Assembly: GCA_947481595.1 (NCBI GenBank)
Contig: CANKHC010000002.1
Location: forward strand, 1 to 43,004
Direction: 5' to 3'
DNA from: Fidelibacterota bacterium
Lineage (GTDB): Bacteria; Pseudomonadota; Alphaproteobacteria; Rhodospirillales; Rhodospirillaceae
Length of the DNA: 43,004 bases
The position numbers were made by a program, and so were the translations under genes. The notes beneath the pieces are model-generated. The model made no database searches, was not told where the DNA came from, and saw only the letters and a list, made by a program, of their open reading frames with translations. Positions 32,817 through 40,878 of this stretch are shown piece after piece; within the stretch, counting starts at the first letter, position 1; each line of letters opens with the position of its first letter.

Positions 32817-34193
32817 GTGCGCCATTTCTCGACCTTCTGCCCGATCTCAACGCGTTGGCTTGCCGCCGCAGCGATGCTCTGCCTGATGCCCCTCGCGGGC
32901 TGCGGCAGCATCGGCAAGGGCGTGGCTGAAGCGGTGATGGCGAAGGCCGAAGAGAAGCCCGCGCCGGAAACCACGCTTTGTGAGATCACCGGGCCCTCCT
33001 TCGCCGGGCTCGATGCCAACTTCAAGTCCGCGACACCGGCCGCGCCCAAAACCACGCGCTTGATCATCGTGCACGGCATCGGCGCCCAGGCCCTGGGATA
33101 CTCCGAACGCCAGCAACGCAATCTCGCCTTGAAGCTGGGATTGAACATGATCGATCCGCAGGTCAAGACCATCGGCCTGCGCGCGCCCAGCGATGCCAAG
33201 ACCACGGCCCCCAATGTGGCACTGGGCTCTTTGCGCATATCGCGCTTTACCAACACCACCGGCGCGGAGCTTTTGACTTTTGAGCTGACCTATTCGGACC
33301 TGATCGACACCGAGCGCAAAGCATTAGCGTATGACGACGTCGGCACATCGGGCAAAGTGCGCGCCAGCCTGAACCGCTCGCTGAAGGGGCTGATCAACAG
33401 CTTTACCGATCCCCTCGCCTACAATGGCTCGCGCGGCGACGTGATCCGCGGCAGCATGCTGCAGGCCTTCTGCTGGGTGGCACGCGGCACCTGGGGCGAC
33501 TATCCGGCGGCGGCGACGGAAGCGTGCAATTGGCGCGACACCCAACGCAACGTCATCCAGACGGACGACATCCTGCTGTCGACCCACAGCTTGGGCAGCC
33601 GCGTGGCGCTGGATACCATGCAAACCTTGGGCGCCTTGCGGGACGCCCTGGGCAACGACGCACGCGCACGCGCCGCCATGCAGGCGCTCGATTCGTTGCG
33701 CGACAAGGACATCACCTTCTTCATGCTGGCCAACCAGCTACCCCTGTTGCAGTCGGGCGAGCCGCCGCCTTTGATCGCCAAACAGAACGAGCAGTACTGC
33801 GCGCCAAACGCCGCGAAAATCCGCGAGCGCTGGTTCAAGAGCCTATCGATCATCGCCTTCAGCGACCCCAACGACATCCTGAGCTACACCATCCCGCAGA
33901 GCTTCACGTCGGACTTTATGGACGCGCGGCTGTGCGCCCATACCACCAACGTCGTCGTCTCCATCGCCCAGGAGGTCTCCTTGGCCGTGGCGTCCATGGC
34001 CTCGCCGCAGGTGGCCCATACCGGCTATGAGAACGATGAACGTGTCCTCAACCTGATGACCCACGGGCTGGGAAGCGCCCAGCCGCCGGCCGGCTGCTCC
34101 TGGCTGCAAACCGCCCCGGAAACCGCGGCGGTGGACCCGAGCCCGGTCAAACCAGTGGCGCGCCGGACAGACAGCAACAAAAAATTGCCCTAA
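32817..34193 (+). CDS. Lipoprotein with alpha/beta-hydrolase-like domain
   Basis: A 458-residue exported lipoprotein. The frame is open from 32325, but a GTG at 32817 places a lipoprotein signal correctly: basic start, hydrophobic LAAAAMLCLMPLAGC with lipobox LAGC and GS after the Cys. The domain has a hydrolase-like opening strand and oxyanion loop (TRLIIVHGIGAQALGYSE) and a nucleophile-elbow-like THSLGSRVALD, with Ser in HSLGS rather than the strict GxSxG. A His candidate lies in TTNVVVSIAQEV or MTHGLG. It could be an outer-membrane-attached esterase/lipase; I could not place the full catalytic triad. Divergent from the small exported protein. Confidence 0.7.
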   Translation: MRHFSTFCPISTRWLAAAAMLCLMPLAGCGSIGKGVAEAVMAKAEEKPAPETTLCEITGPSFAGLDANFKSATPAAPKTTRLIIVHGIGAQALGYSERQQRNLALKLGLNMIDPQVKTIGLRAPSDAKTTAPNVALGSLRISRFTNTTGAELLTFELTYSDLIDTERKALAYDDVGTSGKVRASLNRSLKGLINSFTDPLAYNGSRGDVIRGSMLQAFCWVARGTWGDYPAAATEACNWRDTQRNVIQTDDILLSTHSLGSRVALDTMQTLGALRDALGNDARARAAMQALDSLRDKDITFFMLANQLPLLQSGEPPPLIAKQNEQYCAPNAAKIRERWFKSLSIIAFSDPNDILSYTIPQSFTSDFMDARLCAHTTNVVVSIAQEVSLAVASMASPQVAHTGYENDERVLNLMTHGLGSAQPPAGCSWLQTAPETAAVDPSPVKPVARRTDSNKKLP

Positions 34194-34265
34194 TTGGGCG
34201 CCAAAACTTGGCAGCGAGGGGGCTTTCGGAAGAATATCCGGGACCGGAACACGGGAAGGGATTCA

Positions 34266-34667
34266 ATGGATCGGCGGCTTCACAGGCGGCTGGCGGCGGC
34301 GTTTGGGCTTTGGTTCGCCGCGCTTTCGCCTGCCTTTAGTGGTTTAGGTGCGTTTGGCGCGGAGATCGGCGATGTCCAGACCTGCGTGACCCTGAAGTCC
34401 ATCGACGACAGCCGCGTCATCGACGACAAGACCATCGTATTGCGCCTCATCAGCGCGCCGCAGTACCGCCGCATCGATCTCACCAGCGAATGCCACGGTC
34501 TGGAATTCGCCGGCAGCTTCTCTTCGGCGACCTCCATCGGCCAACTCTGTGCCAACGACATCATCCGCGTGACCCGCGATCCGATGGGCAGCCAATGCAC
34601 CATCGACCAGATCACGGTGATCGACGAAGGCGAAGCCAAGTCGCTGATCGCCGCGCGCAAGCAATAG
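34266..34667 (+). CDS. Small exported protein, DUF6491-like
   Basis: A 133-residue protein with a signal peptide (RRLAAAFGLWFAALSPAFSG) and a compact domain: CVTLKSIDDSRVIDDKTIVL, YRRIDLTSECHGL, LCANDIIRV and CTIDQITVID. Four cysteines could form two disulfides. The arrangement resembles DUF6491 proteins, whose role is unknown; I am not certain of the family. GGAAGGGA precedes the ATG at 34266. It follows the lipoprotein by 72 bp on the same strand, so the two may be cotranscribed. A 51-bp repeat begins 18 bp after its stop. Confidence 0.68.
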   Translation: MDRRLHRRLAAAFGLWFAALSPAFSGLGAFGAEIGDVQTCVTLKSIDDSRVIDDKTIVLRLISAPQYRRIDLTSECHGLEFAGSFSSATSIGQLCANDIIRVTRDPMGSQCTIDQITVIDEGEAKSLIAARKQ

Positions 34668-34685
34668 TCCGAGCAATATTTAGGT

Positions 34686-34736
34686 GGTCGCATTTTCTGA
34701 AGCGAACCGGTTCCCACTTCGCTGGAAAATGCTCTA
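34686..34736. repeat. Covarying 51-bp hairpin repeat, copy B
   Basis: It starts GGTCGCATTTTCTG and ends GGAAAATGCTCTA exactly as copy A, with inner stem AGCGAA/TTCGCT and loop CCGGTTCCCAC. Relative to copy A, three base pairs of the inner stem have changed on both sides. The terminal CTA (34734-34736) is the reverse complement of the LysR gene's stop. Confidence 0.88.
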
Positions 34737-35591
34737 AGACAGCGCCGCCGCATCGACGGCGGTGGCGGCGCGCAAGGATGCGAGTGCTGCGGCACGCGTC
34801 GGCGTGCCTTCGGCCGGATAGATCAGGTGGGCTGGGCGCAGGAACTGCGGCGCCGCGCGCACCGGGAAAAGCTTGCCGGCGGCGACTTCGCCGGCCACCA
34901 CGCGGGCGGGAAAATAACCCGCACCGCCTTGGGCGAGGATGTGGCGCAAGCCTAGGGTTCCGAGGCTGACGTGCAGTCCCGGCGCGGTGAAGCCCGGAAA
35001 CTGGTCGGAATGCCAGGCGCCGAAATCGTCGCCCCAATCGACAAAGACATAGTCAGGTTCATTCGAGCCGCCATGTCCGGCACGCGTGGCCACCATGATC
35101 AGGCTTTCGTCGAAGAACTTCTCGATGGTGAAGCCGGGCCGCGCTTCTGGGGCGTACATCACGGCCACATCCAAAAGGCCATCCGTGAGCGAGCGCATCA
35201 AGGATTCCGGCGTGCCCACCACAGCGCGCACGGCGACATCGGGGTTGCCTGTGCGGAAGGTCGCCATCCAGCGCAGGAGAATGCGCTCCCACAACGAAAA
35301 CTGTCCGCCGATGTTGAGCACGGCGCGCATCTCGGCGGGCAGGGCGACGTCCTGGCGCGCCTGCTGCAATACGCGCAACAGGGTTGCGGCATGGGGCTGG
35401 AAGCGTTTGCCGGCAGGGGTCAGCGTGACGCCGGATTTGCGGCGCACGAACAGCGCCTGACCGAGGCCGAGCTCGAGCTCCTTGATGCGGGCGCTGACGG
35501 TGGACTGGGTGACGTGCAGGGAGTCGGCGGCGCGCACAAAACTGCCGAGCTCGACCACTTCGCGGAAGGTCCGCACCTGATCCATATCCAT
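34734..35591 (-). CDS. LysR-type transcriptional regulator
   Basis: A 285-residue regulator with the standard N-terminal winged helix (VRTFREVVELGSFVRAADSL, VTQSTVSARIKELE, LFVRRKSGVTLTPAG) and a C-terminal co-inducer domain (NIGGQFSLWERILLRWMATF, DVAVMYAPEARPG). The ligand is unknown. Its usual target, a divergent gene, would be the region to the right, which contains no clear protein gene until 35921. An inverted repeat, ATTGT-ATCG-ACAAT, lies 39-52 bp upstream of its start. The TAG stop is inside a 51-bp repeat. Confidence 0.93.
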   Translation of the reverse strand: MDMDQVRTFREVVELGSFVRAADSLHVTQSTVSARIKELELGLGQALFVRRKSGVTLTPAGKRFQPHAATLLRVLQQARQDVALPAEMRAVLNIGGQFSLWERILLRWMATFRTGNPDVAVRAVVGTPESLMRSLTDGLLDVAVMYAPEARPGFTIEKFFDESLIMVATRAGHGGSNEPDYVFVDWGDDFGAWHSDQFPGFTAPGLHVSLGTLGLRHILAQGGAGYFPARVVAGEVAAGKLFPVRAAPQFLRPAHLIYPAEGTPTRAAALASLRAATAVDAAALS

Positions 35592-35629
35592 GGGTGAATT
35601 CCCGAAATCGTGAGTGTTTACGCGCAGTT

Positions 35630-35643
35630 ATTGTATCGACAAT
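35630..35643. promoter_or_regulatory. Inverted repeat upstream of the LysR gene
   Basis: ATTGT-ATCG-ACAAT is a perfect 5-bp inverted repeat in an AT-rich stretch 39-52 bp before the LysR start. The position suits an autoregulatory site. It is even-numbered and so does not fit the classical T-N11-A frame exactly. Confidence 0.45.
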
Positions 35644-35687
35644 TTAGATGTTAATAACCTAAATAATTCATTTGTCCGATAGATGGA

Positions 35688-35898
35688 GGCGGCCTAACGA
35701 TTGTGGCAACGAACTCCCGCGGGCTCCCTCCCCCCAAAGAATCGGAACCGCGGAACAGGGCCGGACGCCGGATGTAAGCGCCCGGCCCTTTGTTGAGCGG
35801 ACCACGTCTTAAACGAGTGGACTGAGGGGTTGAGGGAGCCCGTGGAGACCAAATGTGGGAACAAGAAGCGGCGCCGCTGGTTACAGAGGTACGCCGCC
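35688..35898 (+). ncRNA. Structured RNA candidate or 5' leader of the 65-codon ORF
   Basis: Several nested helices are possible. GGCGGC (35688-35693) pairs with GCCGCC (35893-35898). CCGCGGGCTCCCTC (35717-35730) pairs with 35832-35845 for 14 bp including one G-T. Inside are GGGCCGG-A-CGC/GCG-C-CCGGCCC (35758-35788) with a 9-nt loop, and CCAC/GTGG (35802-35820). The 3' part has the self-complementary AGCGGCGCCGCT (35867-35878) and GGTTACAG. The whole makes a branched rod with no protein frame of its own. I could not match it to tmRNA, RNase P, SRP or 6S RNA. It ends 22 nt before the ORF at 35921. The opposite strand is equally foldable, so the strand is inferred from the downstream ORF. Confidence 0.5.
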
Positions 35899-35920
35899 CA
35901 AGTTAAGGGGTTAAAGACTA

Positions 35921-36118
35921 ATGTCACACCTGCCGCAACCTGCACGCGCCCGTGGCCGAGCCATGGCCACCATTGTCCGCCGCGCCAAACGCGCGGTGGT
36001 GGTGATTAAAAAGACGGTGCGTGCCAAGCGCACGACCCTGGCCGCGGATCTGGCCGCCAGCGAAGCGCTCGAGGCGGCGCCGGAGATGCTGGCGTCCGAC
36101 GCCGGCGGCGAAAACTAA
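35921..36118 (+). CDS. Small basic/acidic two-part protein, hypothetical
   Basis: A possible 65-residue protein with no recognised family. The first half is strongly basic (MATIVRRAKRAVVVIKKTV, RAKRTT), the second Ala- and Glu-rich and acidic (ASEALEAAPEML). AAGGGG lies ten bases before the ATG, a little far; a second in-frame ATG is at 35963. Its stop overlaps that of modC by four bases (CTAA), the same tail-to-tail arrangement as MATE and phaA, which modestly supports it being real. It lies directly after the structured region at 35688-35898. It could be a nucleic-acid-binding peptide; that is a guess from charge. Confidence 0.42.
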   Translation: MSHLPQPARARGRAMATIVRRAKRAVVVIKKTVRAKRTTLAADLAASEALEAAPEMLASDAGGEN

Positions 36119-36753
36119 GCCACAACTCTTCCATTCTCGATCGTGACCACGGCGGCCGCCAGGCGGTCGACCTCGGCGCGCGCGTGCGTGACATAGAGGA
36201 TGGGGATTTTCAATTCATCGCGCAGGCGCTCGATGTAGGGCAGGATCTCCTGCTTGCGGGCGTCATCGAGCGAGGCCAGCGGTTCATCCATCAACAACAG
36301 ACGCGGGCTGGCCAAGATGGCACGGCCGAATGCGACGCGCTGCTGTTCGCCGCCCGAGAGCGACGCCGGAGGGCGCGCCAGCAGCGCGCGAATGCCGAGC
36401 AGATCGATAATGTGATCGGGCGTGGCGTAACGATTGGATGTGTTGAGGGCGTGACCGTAAAGCAGGTTGGCCTCGACGGACATGTGCGGGAACAGGCGCG
36501 CGTCCTGGAAGATGTAGCCGACCCGGCGCGCTTCCGGCTTGAGGTCGACGCGTGCTGCGGAATCGAACAGCACGACACCATCCGCCGCGATGCGCCCGCG
36601 CGCTGGTTTGAGCACGCCGGCGATCATGTTGAGCACCGAAGTCTTGCCGGCCCCCGACGGGCCGAACAGCGCGGTGAGACCGGCTTCGGCGCGGAAGGCC
36701 GCCTTGAGCAGGAAATCGCCGCGGCGCAGCTCTACATCAACATCAAAGCTCAT
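36115..36753 (-). CDS. modC: Molybdate ABC transporter ATPase, short form
   Basis: ATP-hydrolysing subunit of the molybdate importer, on the cytosolic face of ModB. Walker A is GPSGAGKTS, the signature is LSGGEQQRVAFGRA, Walker B is LLLMDEPLASLD and the switch His is in LYVTHAR. The start at ATG 36753 overlaps the modB stop (ATGA). The protein is only 212 residues and ends right after the ATPase domain; usual ModC proteins are about 350 residues with a C-terminal TOBE/Mop domain that binds molybdate and inhibits transport. That domain is absent, and no frameshifted remnant is evident since the next ORF converges. Confidence 0.93.
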   Translation of the reverse strand: MSFDVDVELRRGDFLLKAAFRAEAGLTALFGPSGAGKTSVLNMIAGVLKPARGRIAADGVVLFDSAARVDLKPEARRVGYIFQDARLFPHMSVEANLLYGHALNTSNRYATPDHIIDLLGIRALLARPPASLSGGEQQRVAFGRAILASPRLLLMDEPLASLDDARKQEILPYIERLRDELKIPILYVTHARAEVDRLAAAVVTIENGRVVA

Positions 36754-37442
36754 GCGGCACGCGTGCGGGTGGTGACGCGGCGCTCGATCCATTCGGCGCC
36801 GACGATGGCAATCATCGAAACGATCACCGAGAGCACGGCCAAGCGGATGGCGGGGCCTTCGCCTGTGGGTGACTGCAGGAAGCTGTAGATGGCGATGGGC
36901 AGGGTCTGGGTCTCGCCGGGGATGTTGGAAACGAAGGTGATGGTTGCGCCGAACTCGCCGAAGGACTTGGCGAAGGACAGCACCGCACCGGCGATGATGC
37001 CGGGCAAGGACAGCGGCAGGGTGATGGTGAAAAAAGTCCGCCACCAGGACGCGCCCAGCGTGCGCGCCGCGAGTTCCAGGCGCCGGTCCACCGCTTCAAT
37101 CGAAATCCGCATGGCGCGCACCATCAAAGGCAAGCCCATGATGGCGGCGGCCAGCGCCGCCCCTGTCCAGCGAAACGCAATGGTGATGCCGAAGACGTCT
37201 TCGAGGAAACGTCCGCCGGGGCCGCGCGTGCCGAAGAACAGCAACAGCAGCATGCCGGTGACCACCGGCGGCAGGACGAGCGGTAGGTAGACGATGCCGT
37301 TGACCAGGCTTTTCAGGGGAAAGTCGCGGCGCGCGAGCAGGTAGGCGAGCGCAAAGCCGACCGGAAGGCTCAGGAGCGTGCTCCAGAAGCCGACCTTCAC
37401 GCTCAGGCCGATGGCCTGCCACTCCGCCGGCGAGAGCTCCAC
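36750..37442 (-). CDS. modB: Molybdate ABC transporter permease
   Basis: Inner-membrane channel subunit of the molybdate importer, 230 residues with five to six helices (VGFWSTLLSLPVGFALAYLL, LPLVLPPVVTGMLLLLFF). The coupling loop that contacts ModC is EAVDRRLELAARTLGASWWR followed by TFFTITLPLSLPGI. It lies 10 bp after modA and overlaps modC by four bases, so modABC is one operon. Confidence 0.95.
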   Translation of the reverse strand: MELSPAEWQAIGLSVKVGFWSTLLSLPVGFALAYLLARRDFPLKSLVNGIVYLPLVLPPVVTGMLLLLFFGTRGPGGRFLEDVFGITIAFRWTGAALAAAIMGLPLMVRAMRISIEAVDRRLELAARTLGASWWRTFFTITLPLSLPGIIAGAVLSFAKSFGEFGATITFVSNIPGETQTLPIAIYSFLQSPTGEGPAIRLAVLSVIVSMIAIVGAEWIERRVTTRTRAA

Positions 37443-37452
37443 CCTTATCCCC

Positions 37453-38211
37453 CTATTTCACAACGAAGCCATAGTTACGATAGATGGCCTTGGCTTGGTC
37501 ACCCAGAAGGAAATCGCGGAAGGCGCGCGCAGCCGCCGTGTCGTTGGCGGCGATCACGGCTAGCGGATAGGTGATCGGCGGGTGACTGTCTGCCGGGAAG
37601 GTGCCGACGACGGTGACCTTCTTGGTCAGCGCCGCATCGGTGGCGTAGACCACACCCGCGGCAGCTTCACCGCGTTCGACGAAGGCCATGGCATTTCGCA
37701 CGTTGTCGGCGTTGATGACGTTCGGCATGAGCGCGTCCCATACCTTGAGATGTTCGAACGCGGCCTTGGCATATTTGCCGGCAGGCACGCTGGCGGGATC
37801 GGCGAGCGACAGCTTTCCGCCCTTGAGCGCTGCGGCGAGCAGGAAGTTGGGCGCGATCTCAAGAGTGAGCGGCCGGTCGGCGGGCGCGATCAGGACCAAG
37901 CTGTTGCCAACCAAGGCTTCGCGTGTCGCCGGGACGATCAGCTTGCGCTGGGCTAGGTAATCCATCCACTCCTCGTCGGCGGAAGCGAACACGCCGGCGG
38001 GGGCGCCGTTCTCGATCTGGCGCGCGAGTGCGGAACTGGCCGCGAAGGAGAAGACCGGGCGCGGCTGTCCGGTTTTGGCATAGGCGTCGCCGACCTCGTT
38101 CATCACTTCGGTCAAACTGGAGGCCGCGAAGACGAGGAGCTTCGCGTCGTCGGCGGCGCGCACGGAGCCTGCAAAACAGAGCAACAGCACGAGTGTGAGG
38201 ATGCGGACCAT
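37453..38211 (-). CDS. modA: Molybdate-binding periplasmic protein
   Basis: Captures molybdate (or tungstate) in the periplasm and presents it to ModBC. A signal peptide is evident (MVRILTLVLLLCFAGSVRA). Mature landmarks are KLLVFAASSLTEVMNEVGDA, FSFAASSALARQIENGAPAG, VFASADEEWMDYL and GEAAAGVVYATDA. 252 residues is normal. The ATG at 38211 is directly preceded by an AT-rich inverted repeat and a TATAAT at 38220-38225 on this strand, leaving no room for a ribosome-binding site; the mRNA is probably leaderless. First gene of modABC. Confidence 0.95.
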   Translation of the reverse strand: MVRILTLVLLLCFAGSVRAADDAKLLVFAASSLTEVMNEVGDAYAKTGQPRPVFSFAASSALARQIENGAPAGVFASADEEWMDYLAQRKLIVPATREALVGNSLVLIAPADRPLTLEIAPNFLLAAALKGGKLSLADPASVPAGKYAKAAFEHLKVWDALMPNVINADNVRNAMAFVERGEAAAGVVYATDAALTKKVTVVGTFPADSHPPITYPLAVIAANDTAAARAFRDFLLGDQAKAIYRNYGFVVK

Positions 38212-38235
38212 CGATATATTATAGTGGATATATCG
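38212..38235 (-). promoter_or_regulatory. modA promoter with ModE-like operator
   Basis: CGATATAT (38212-38219) and ATATATCG (38228-38235) form a perfect 8-bp inverted repeat with an 8-bp spacer. It resembles ModE/MopA-B operators, which have CG-TATAT and ATATA-CG half-sites around a short spacer. A consensus -10 TATAAT (38225-38220, reading left) lies in its middle, so binding of a Mo-loaded regulator would block RNA polymerase. The -35 is weak. Confidence 0.72.
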
Positions 38236-38241
38236 CCGCGA

Positions 38242-38808
38242 TTAAGGCCCTAAATCGACCGGACCGGCGCCTTTCACGGCGCAAATGCGTTGGCGCACAG
38301 CGGGACGCGGATGCTGTTCGGCGCCGTGTTCGTAGGCGACGGTGGAAAGGCTCGCGAAAGCCGCGAGCAATTCGCCGGGTGCGAGCAGGAAATCGGGATT
38401 GCGCGGCCGGCCGAAGTGTTCGTTGCCCTGGCCGAAGGTCTCGATGAGCAGAACGCCGCCGTCATTGAGGCTGGCGATGTAGTGCGGGAAATGCGGACGG
38501 TGGAGATAGTTGGTCACCACGATGGCGTCGAAGCGTTTGAATGGCCACGTACCGGACTCGAGATCGGCGGCGATGACTTCGACACCGGCGAGATCCGCGA
38601 GGCCCGAGACGTCGAGGTCGACGGCGGTGACTTTGTATCCCAGCAAAGCCAAGGCCCGCGCATGGCGGCCATGGCCGGCGGCGACATCGAGAATCTGCCC
38701 GCCGGCCTTGATCAGATGCGCCCAGCCCGTGACCCAGGCGGACGGCAAAATCGCCGGGTCTGGGCAGCGATCAAAGCTGGGCTTTCCGGGGGTTTCGGGG
38801 GCTATCAT
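38242..38808 (-). CDS. TehB-like SAM-dependent methyltransferase
   Basis: A 188-residue class I methyltransferase. Motif I is GGQILDVAAGHGRHARALAL, then GYKVTAVDLDVSGL, the acidic loop IAADLESGTWPF and the motif IV-like FDAIVVTNYLHRP. GGVLLIETFGQGNE is typical of the small group of bacterial methyltransferases related to tellurite-resistance protein TehB. The substrate is unknown. It lies 30 bp upstream of modA on the same strand, but the modA promoter occupies that gap, so the two are probably independent. Confidence 0.82.
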   Translation of the reverse strand: MIAPETPGKPSFDRCPDPAILPSAWVTGWAHLIKAGGQILDVAAGHGRHARALALLGYKVTAVDLDVSGLADLAGVEVIAADLESGTWPFKRFDAIVVTNYLHRPHFPHYIASLNDGGVLLIETFGQGNEHFGRPRNPDFLLAPGELLAAFASLSTVAYEHGAEQHPRPAVRQRICAVKGAGPVDLGP

Positions 38809-38849
38809 CGCCTGAGAGTATAAGGCCTATTTTCCCAAGACGCGCCCGT

Positions 38850-38878
38850 TTGACGGACCTGAGTTCAGGTCCTAAGAA
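38850..38878 (+). promoter_or_regulatory. Candidate mutA promoter with inverted repeat
   Basis: TTGACG (38850-38855) and TAAGAA (38873-38878) are spaced by 17 bp. Between them sits GGACCTGA-GT-TCAGGTCC (38855-38872), a perfect 8-bp inverted repeat filling the spacer. It could be an operator for a regulator of the methylmalonyl-CoA pathway or, if transcription starts upstream, an mRNA hairpin. It also lies just upstream of the divergent methyltransferase. Confidence 0.5.
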
Positions 38879-38901
38879 CGAGGCCAGGGAGAGCCCATAA
38901 C

Positions 38902-40878
38902 GTGCCCCAAGAGACCTTGAACCTTGCCGCCGAATTCCCGGCAGTCCCGCAGGACGCGTGGCTGAAGCTGGTGGACAAGGTGTTGGCGGGCGCGCCCTTC
39001 GACAAGAAGCTGGTCAGCCGCACCTATGAAGGCATCGCGGTCCAGCCGTTGTATACGCAGGGCGGCACCAAGGTTGCGGACGATGCCGCGGCGCGCGGCA
39101 CGCTGCGCGGAGAATGGGACGTGCGCCAGAGCGTGGGTGCACCGCGTCCGGCCGATGCCAATGCCCAGATCATCGAGGAGCTTGAGGCCGGAGCGACGTC
39201 GATCACGCTGCGCCTCGATCCCGAGGGCGGCGCGGGGGTGGCGGTGCACACGCTTGCCGACCTGGAGCGTACGCTGGACGGCGTGTTGCTCGACATCGCA
39301 CCGGTGGCGCTGGACGCCTATGTGGCGCCGTTCCCCTATGCGCCGCTGTTGGCAGCGCTTTTAGAGAAGCAAGCCGTGAAGGATTTCGCCGGCAACTTCG
39401 GCGTCGATCCGTTGAGTACGCTGGCGGGGCGCGGACGTCTGCCGGCGGACGCCGCGACCGCACTCGCGTGTACAGCCGACGCGGCCGCCTATGTGGCCAA
39501 GACTTTTCCGGCGGCGCGCGCGATTCAAGTGAACGCGCATGTATATCACGCGGCCGGCGGTTCCGACGCCCAGGAGCTGGGGGCCGGTGTCGCAACCGCG
39601 GTTGCATATCTGCGCGCCATGACGGCGGCGGGCATGAGCGTTGATGGCGCCTGCGGGCAGATCGCCTTCAGCGTGGCGGTGGACGCAGATTTTTTCCTGA
39701 GCGTGGCCAAGATCCGCGCGTTGCGCAGAGTATGGGCCCGCGTCACCGAGGCCTGCGGGGCGAGCACACGCACGGCGCCGATCACGGCGGCGGCGGCAGC
39801 CCGCATGATGAGCCGACGCGATCCGCATGTGAACATGCTGCGGGCGACGGTGGCCTGCTTTGCCGGCGGCATTGCGGGCGCGGACGCGGTGACGGTGCTG
39901 CCCTTCGATGCGGCGTTAGGCACACCGGGCGCCCTGGGCCGGCGCGTCGCGCGCAACACGCAGCTGGTGTTGCTGGAAGAAGCCCATCTCGCGCGGGTGA
40001 GCGATCCCGCCGGCGGCGCCTGGATGTTCGAGCACCTGACGGATGCGCTCGCGGAAAAAGCCTGGGCGTTCTTCCAGGAGATCGAAAAGCGCGGCGGCAT
40101 GGCGGACGCGCTGACCTCGGGATTTGTCGGTGAAGCCGTTGCTGCCGTCGCGGCGGAGCGGCGCAAGAACATCGCCAAACGCAAGGACGCGCTGACGGGC
40201 GTGAGTGAGTTCCCCAATATCCATGAGCGCCCCTTAGGCACACCTCGTCCGTGGCCGGCGGTGCGTCCCGAGCCGGCTGGCGATGTGAGCAACCTGCCGG
40301 CGCCAGGGGCTGGGGAATTCATGGCAGCCCTGGTGCGGGCGGCAAAGGGCGGGGCCAATATCTCCGCGCTGATCAAAGCGGCGGCACGGCCCAACCCGGC
40401 GGTGGTGGCCAAACCTCTCGCGCCGATGCGCCTCGGCGAAGGATTCGAACGCCTGCGCGACGCGGGCGATGCCTTCCGCGAAACCTACGGCAAGCGGCCC
40501 AAGGTCTTTCTGGCCAACATCGGGACGCCGGCGGAGTTCACGGCGCGCGCGAGCTTCGCGAAAAATTTCTTCGAGGCCGGCGGCATTGAAGCCGTGGCAG
40601 GGTCAGGCGGCGTTGAGCCCGAGATGGTGCTGCGCGACTTCAAAGCCAGTGGGGCTACGTTTGCTGTGATCTGTTCCACCGATGCGCTCTACGCCGAGAA
40701 GGCAAACGACGTTGCCAAGGCGCTGAAGGATGGCGGTGCGGCGGCGATTTATCTGGCGGGGCGCGGCGGCGAGAATGAAAGCGCCGTGCGCGCGGCCGGC
40801 GTGGATGACTTTATCTTCATGGGCTGCGATGCGGAAAGCGTGCTGGGTGCTGCGCATGGAAGGCTGCAGAAGCCATGA
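38902..40878 (+). CDS. mutA: Methylmalonyl-CoA mutase small subunit
   Basis: Non-catalytic partner of the B12-dependent mutase that converts (R)-methylmalonyl-CoA to succinyl-CoA in propionate and branched-chain amino acid breakdown. 658 residues is the usual length. It has the TIM-barrel domain ([32 protein letters not shown]) but its B12-like C-terminal domain ([20 protein letters not shown]) lacks the DxHxxG motif, as expected for this subunit. The start is GTG 38902 with AGGGAGAG about 11 bases upstream. It overlaps mutB by four bases (ATGA). Confidence 0.95.
   Translation: MPQETLNLAAEFPAVPQDAWLKLVDKVLAGAPFDKKLVSRTYEGIAVQPLYTQGGTKVADDAAARGTLRGEWDVRQSVGAPRPADANAQIIEELEAGATSITLRLDPEGGAGVAVHTLADLERTLDGVLLDIAPVALDAYVAPFPYAPLLAALLEKQAVKDFAGNFGVDPLSTLAGRGRLPADAATALACTADAAAYVAKTFPAARAIQVNAHVYHAAGGSDAQELGAGVATAVAYLRAMTAAGMSVDGACGQIAFSVAVDADFFLSVAKIRALRRVWARVTEACGASTRTAPITAAAAARMMSRRDPHVNMLRATVACFAGGIAGADAVTVLPFDAALGTPGALGRRVARNTQLVLLEEAHLARVSDPAGGAWMFEHLTDALAEKAWAFFQEIEKRGGMADALTSGFVGEAVAAVAAERRKNIAKRKDALTGVSEFPNIHERPLGTPRPWPAVRPEPAGDVSNLPAPGAGEFMAALVRAAKGGANISALIKAAARPNPAVVAKPLAPMRLGEGFERLRDAGDAFRETYGKRPKVFLANIGTPAEFTARASFAKNFFEAGGIEAVAGSGGVEPEMVLRDFKASGATFAVICSTDALYAEKANDVAKALKDGGAAAIYLAGRGGENESAVRAAGVDDFIFMGCDAESVLGAAHGRLQKP

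Noticed and set aside
35688-35910. 6S RNA or tmRNA identity for the structured region
   Set aside because: GGTTACAG resembles part of enterobacterial 6S RNA, but the fold is branched rather than a rod with a central bubble. No tag-peptide frame or tRNA-like acceptor is visible.
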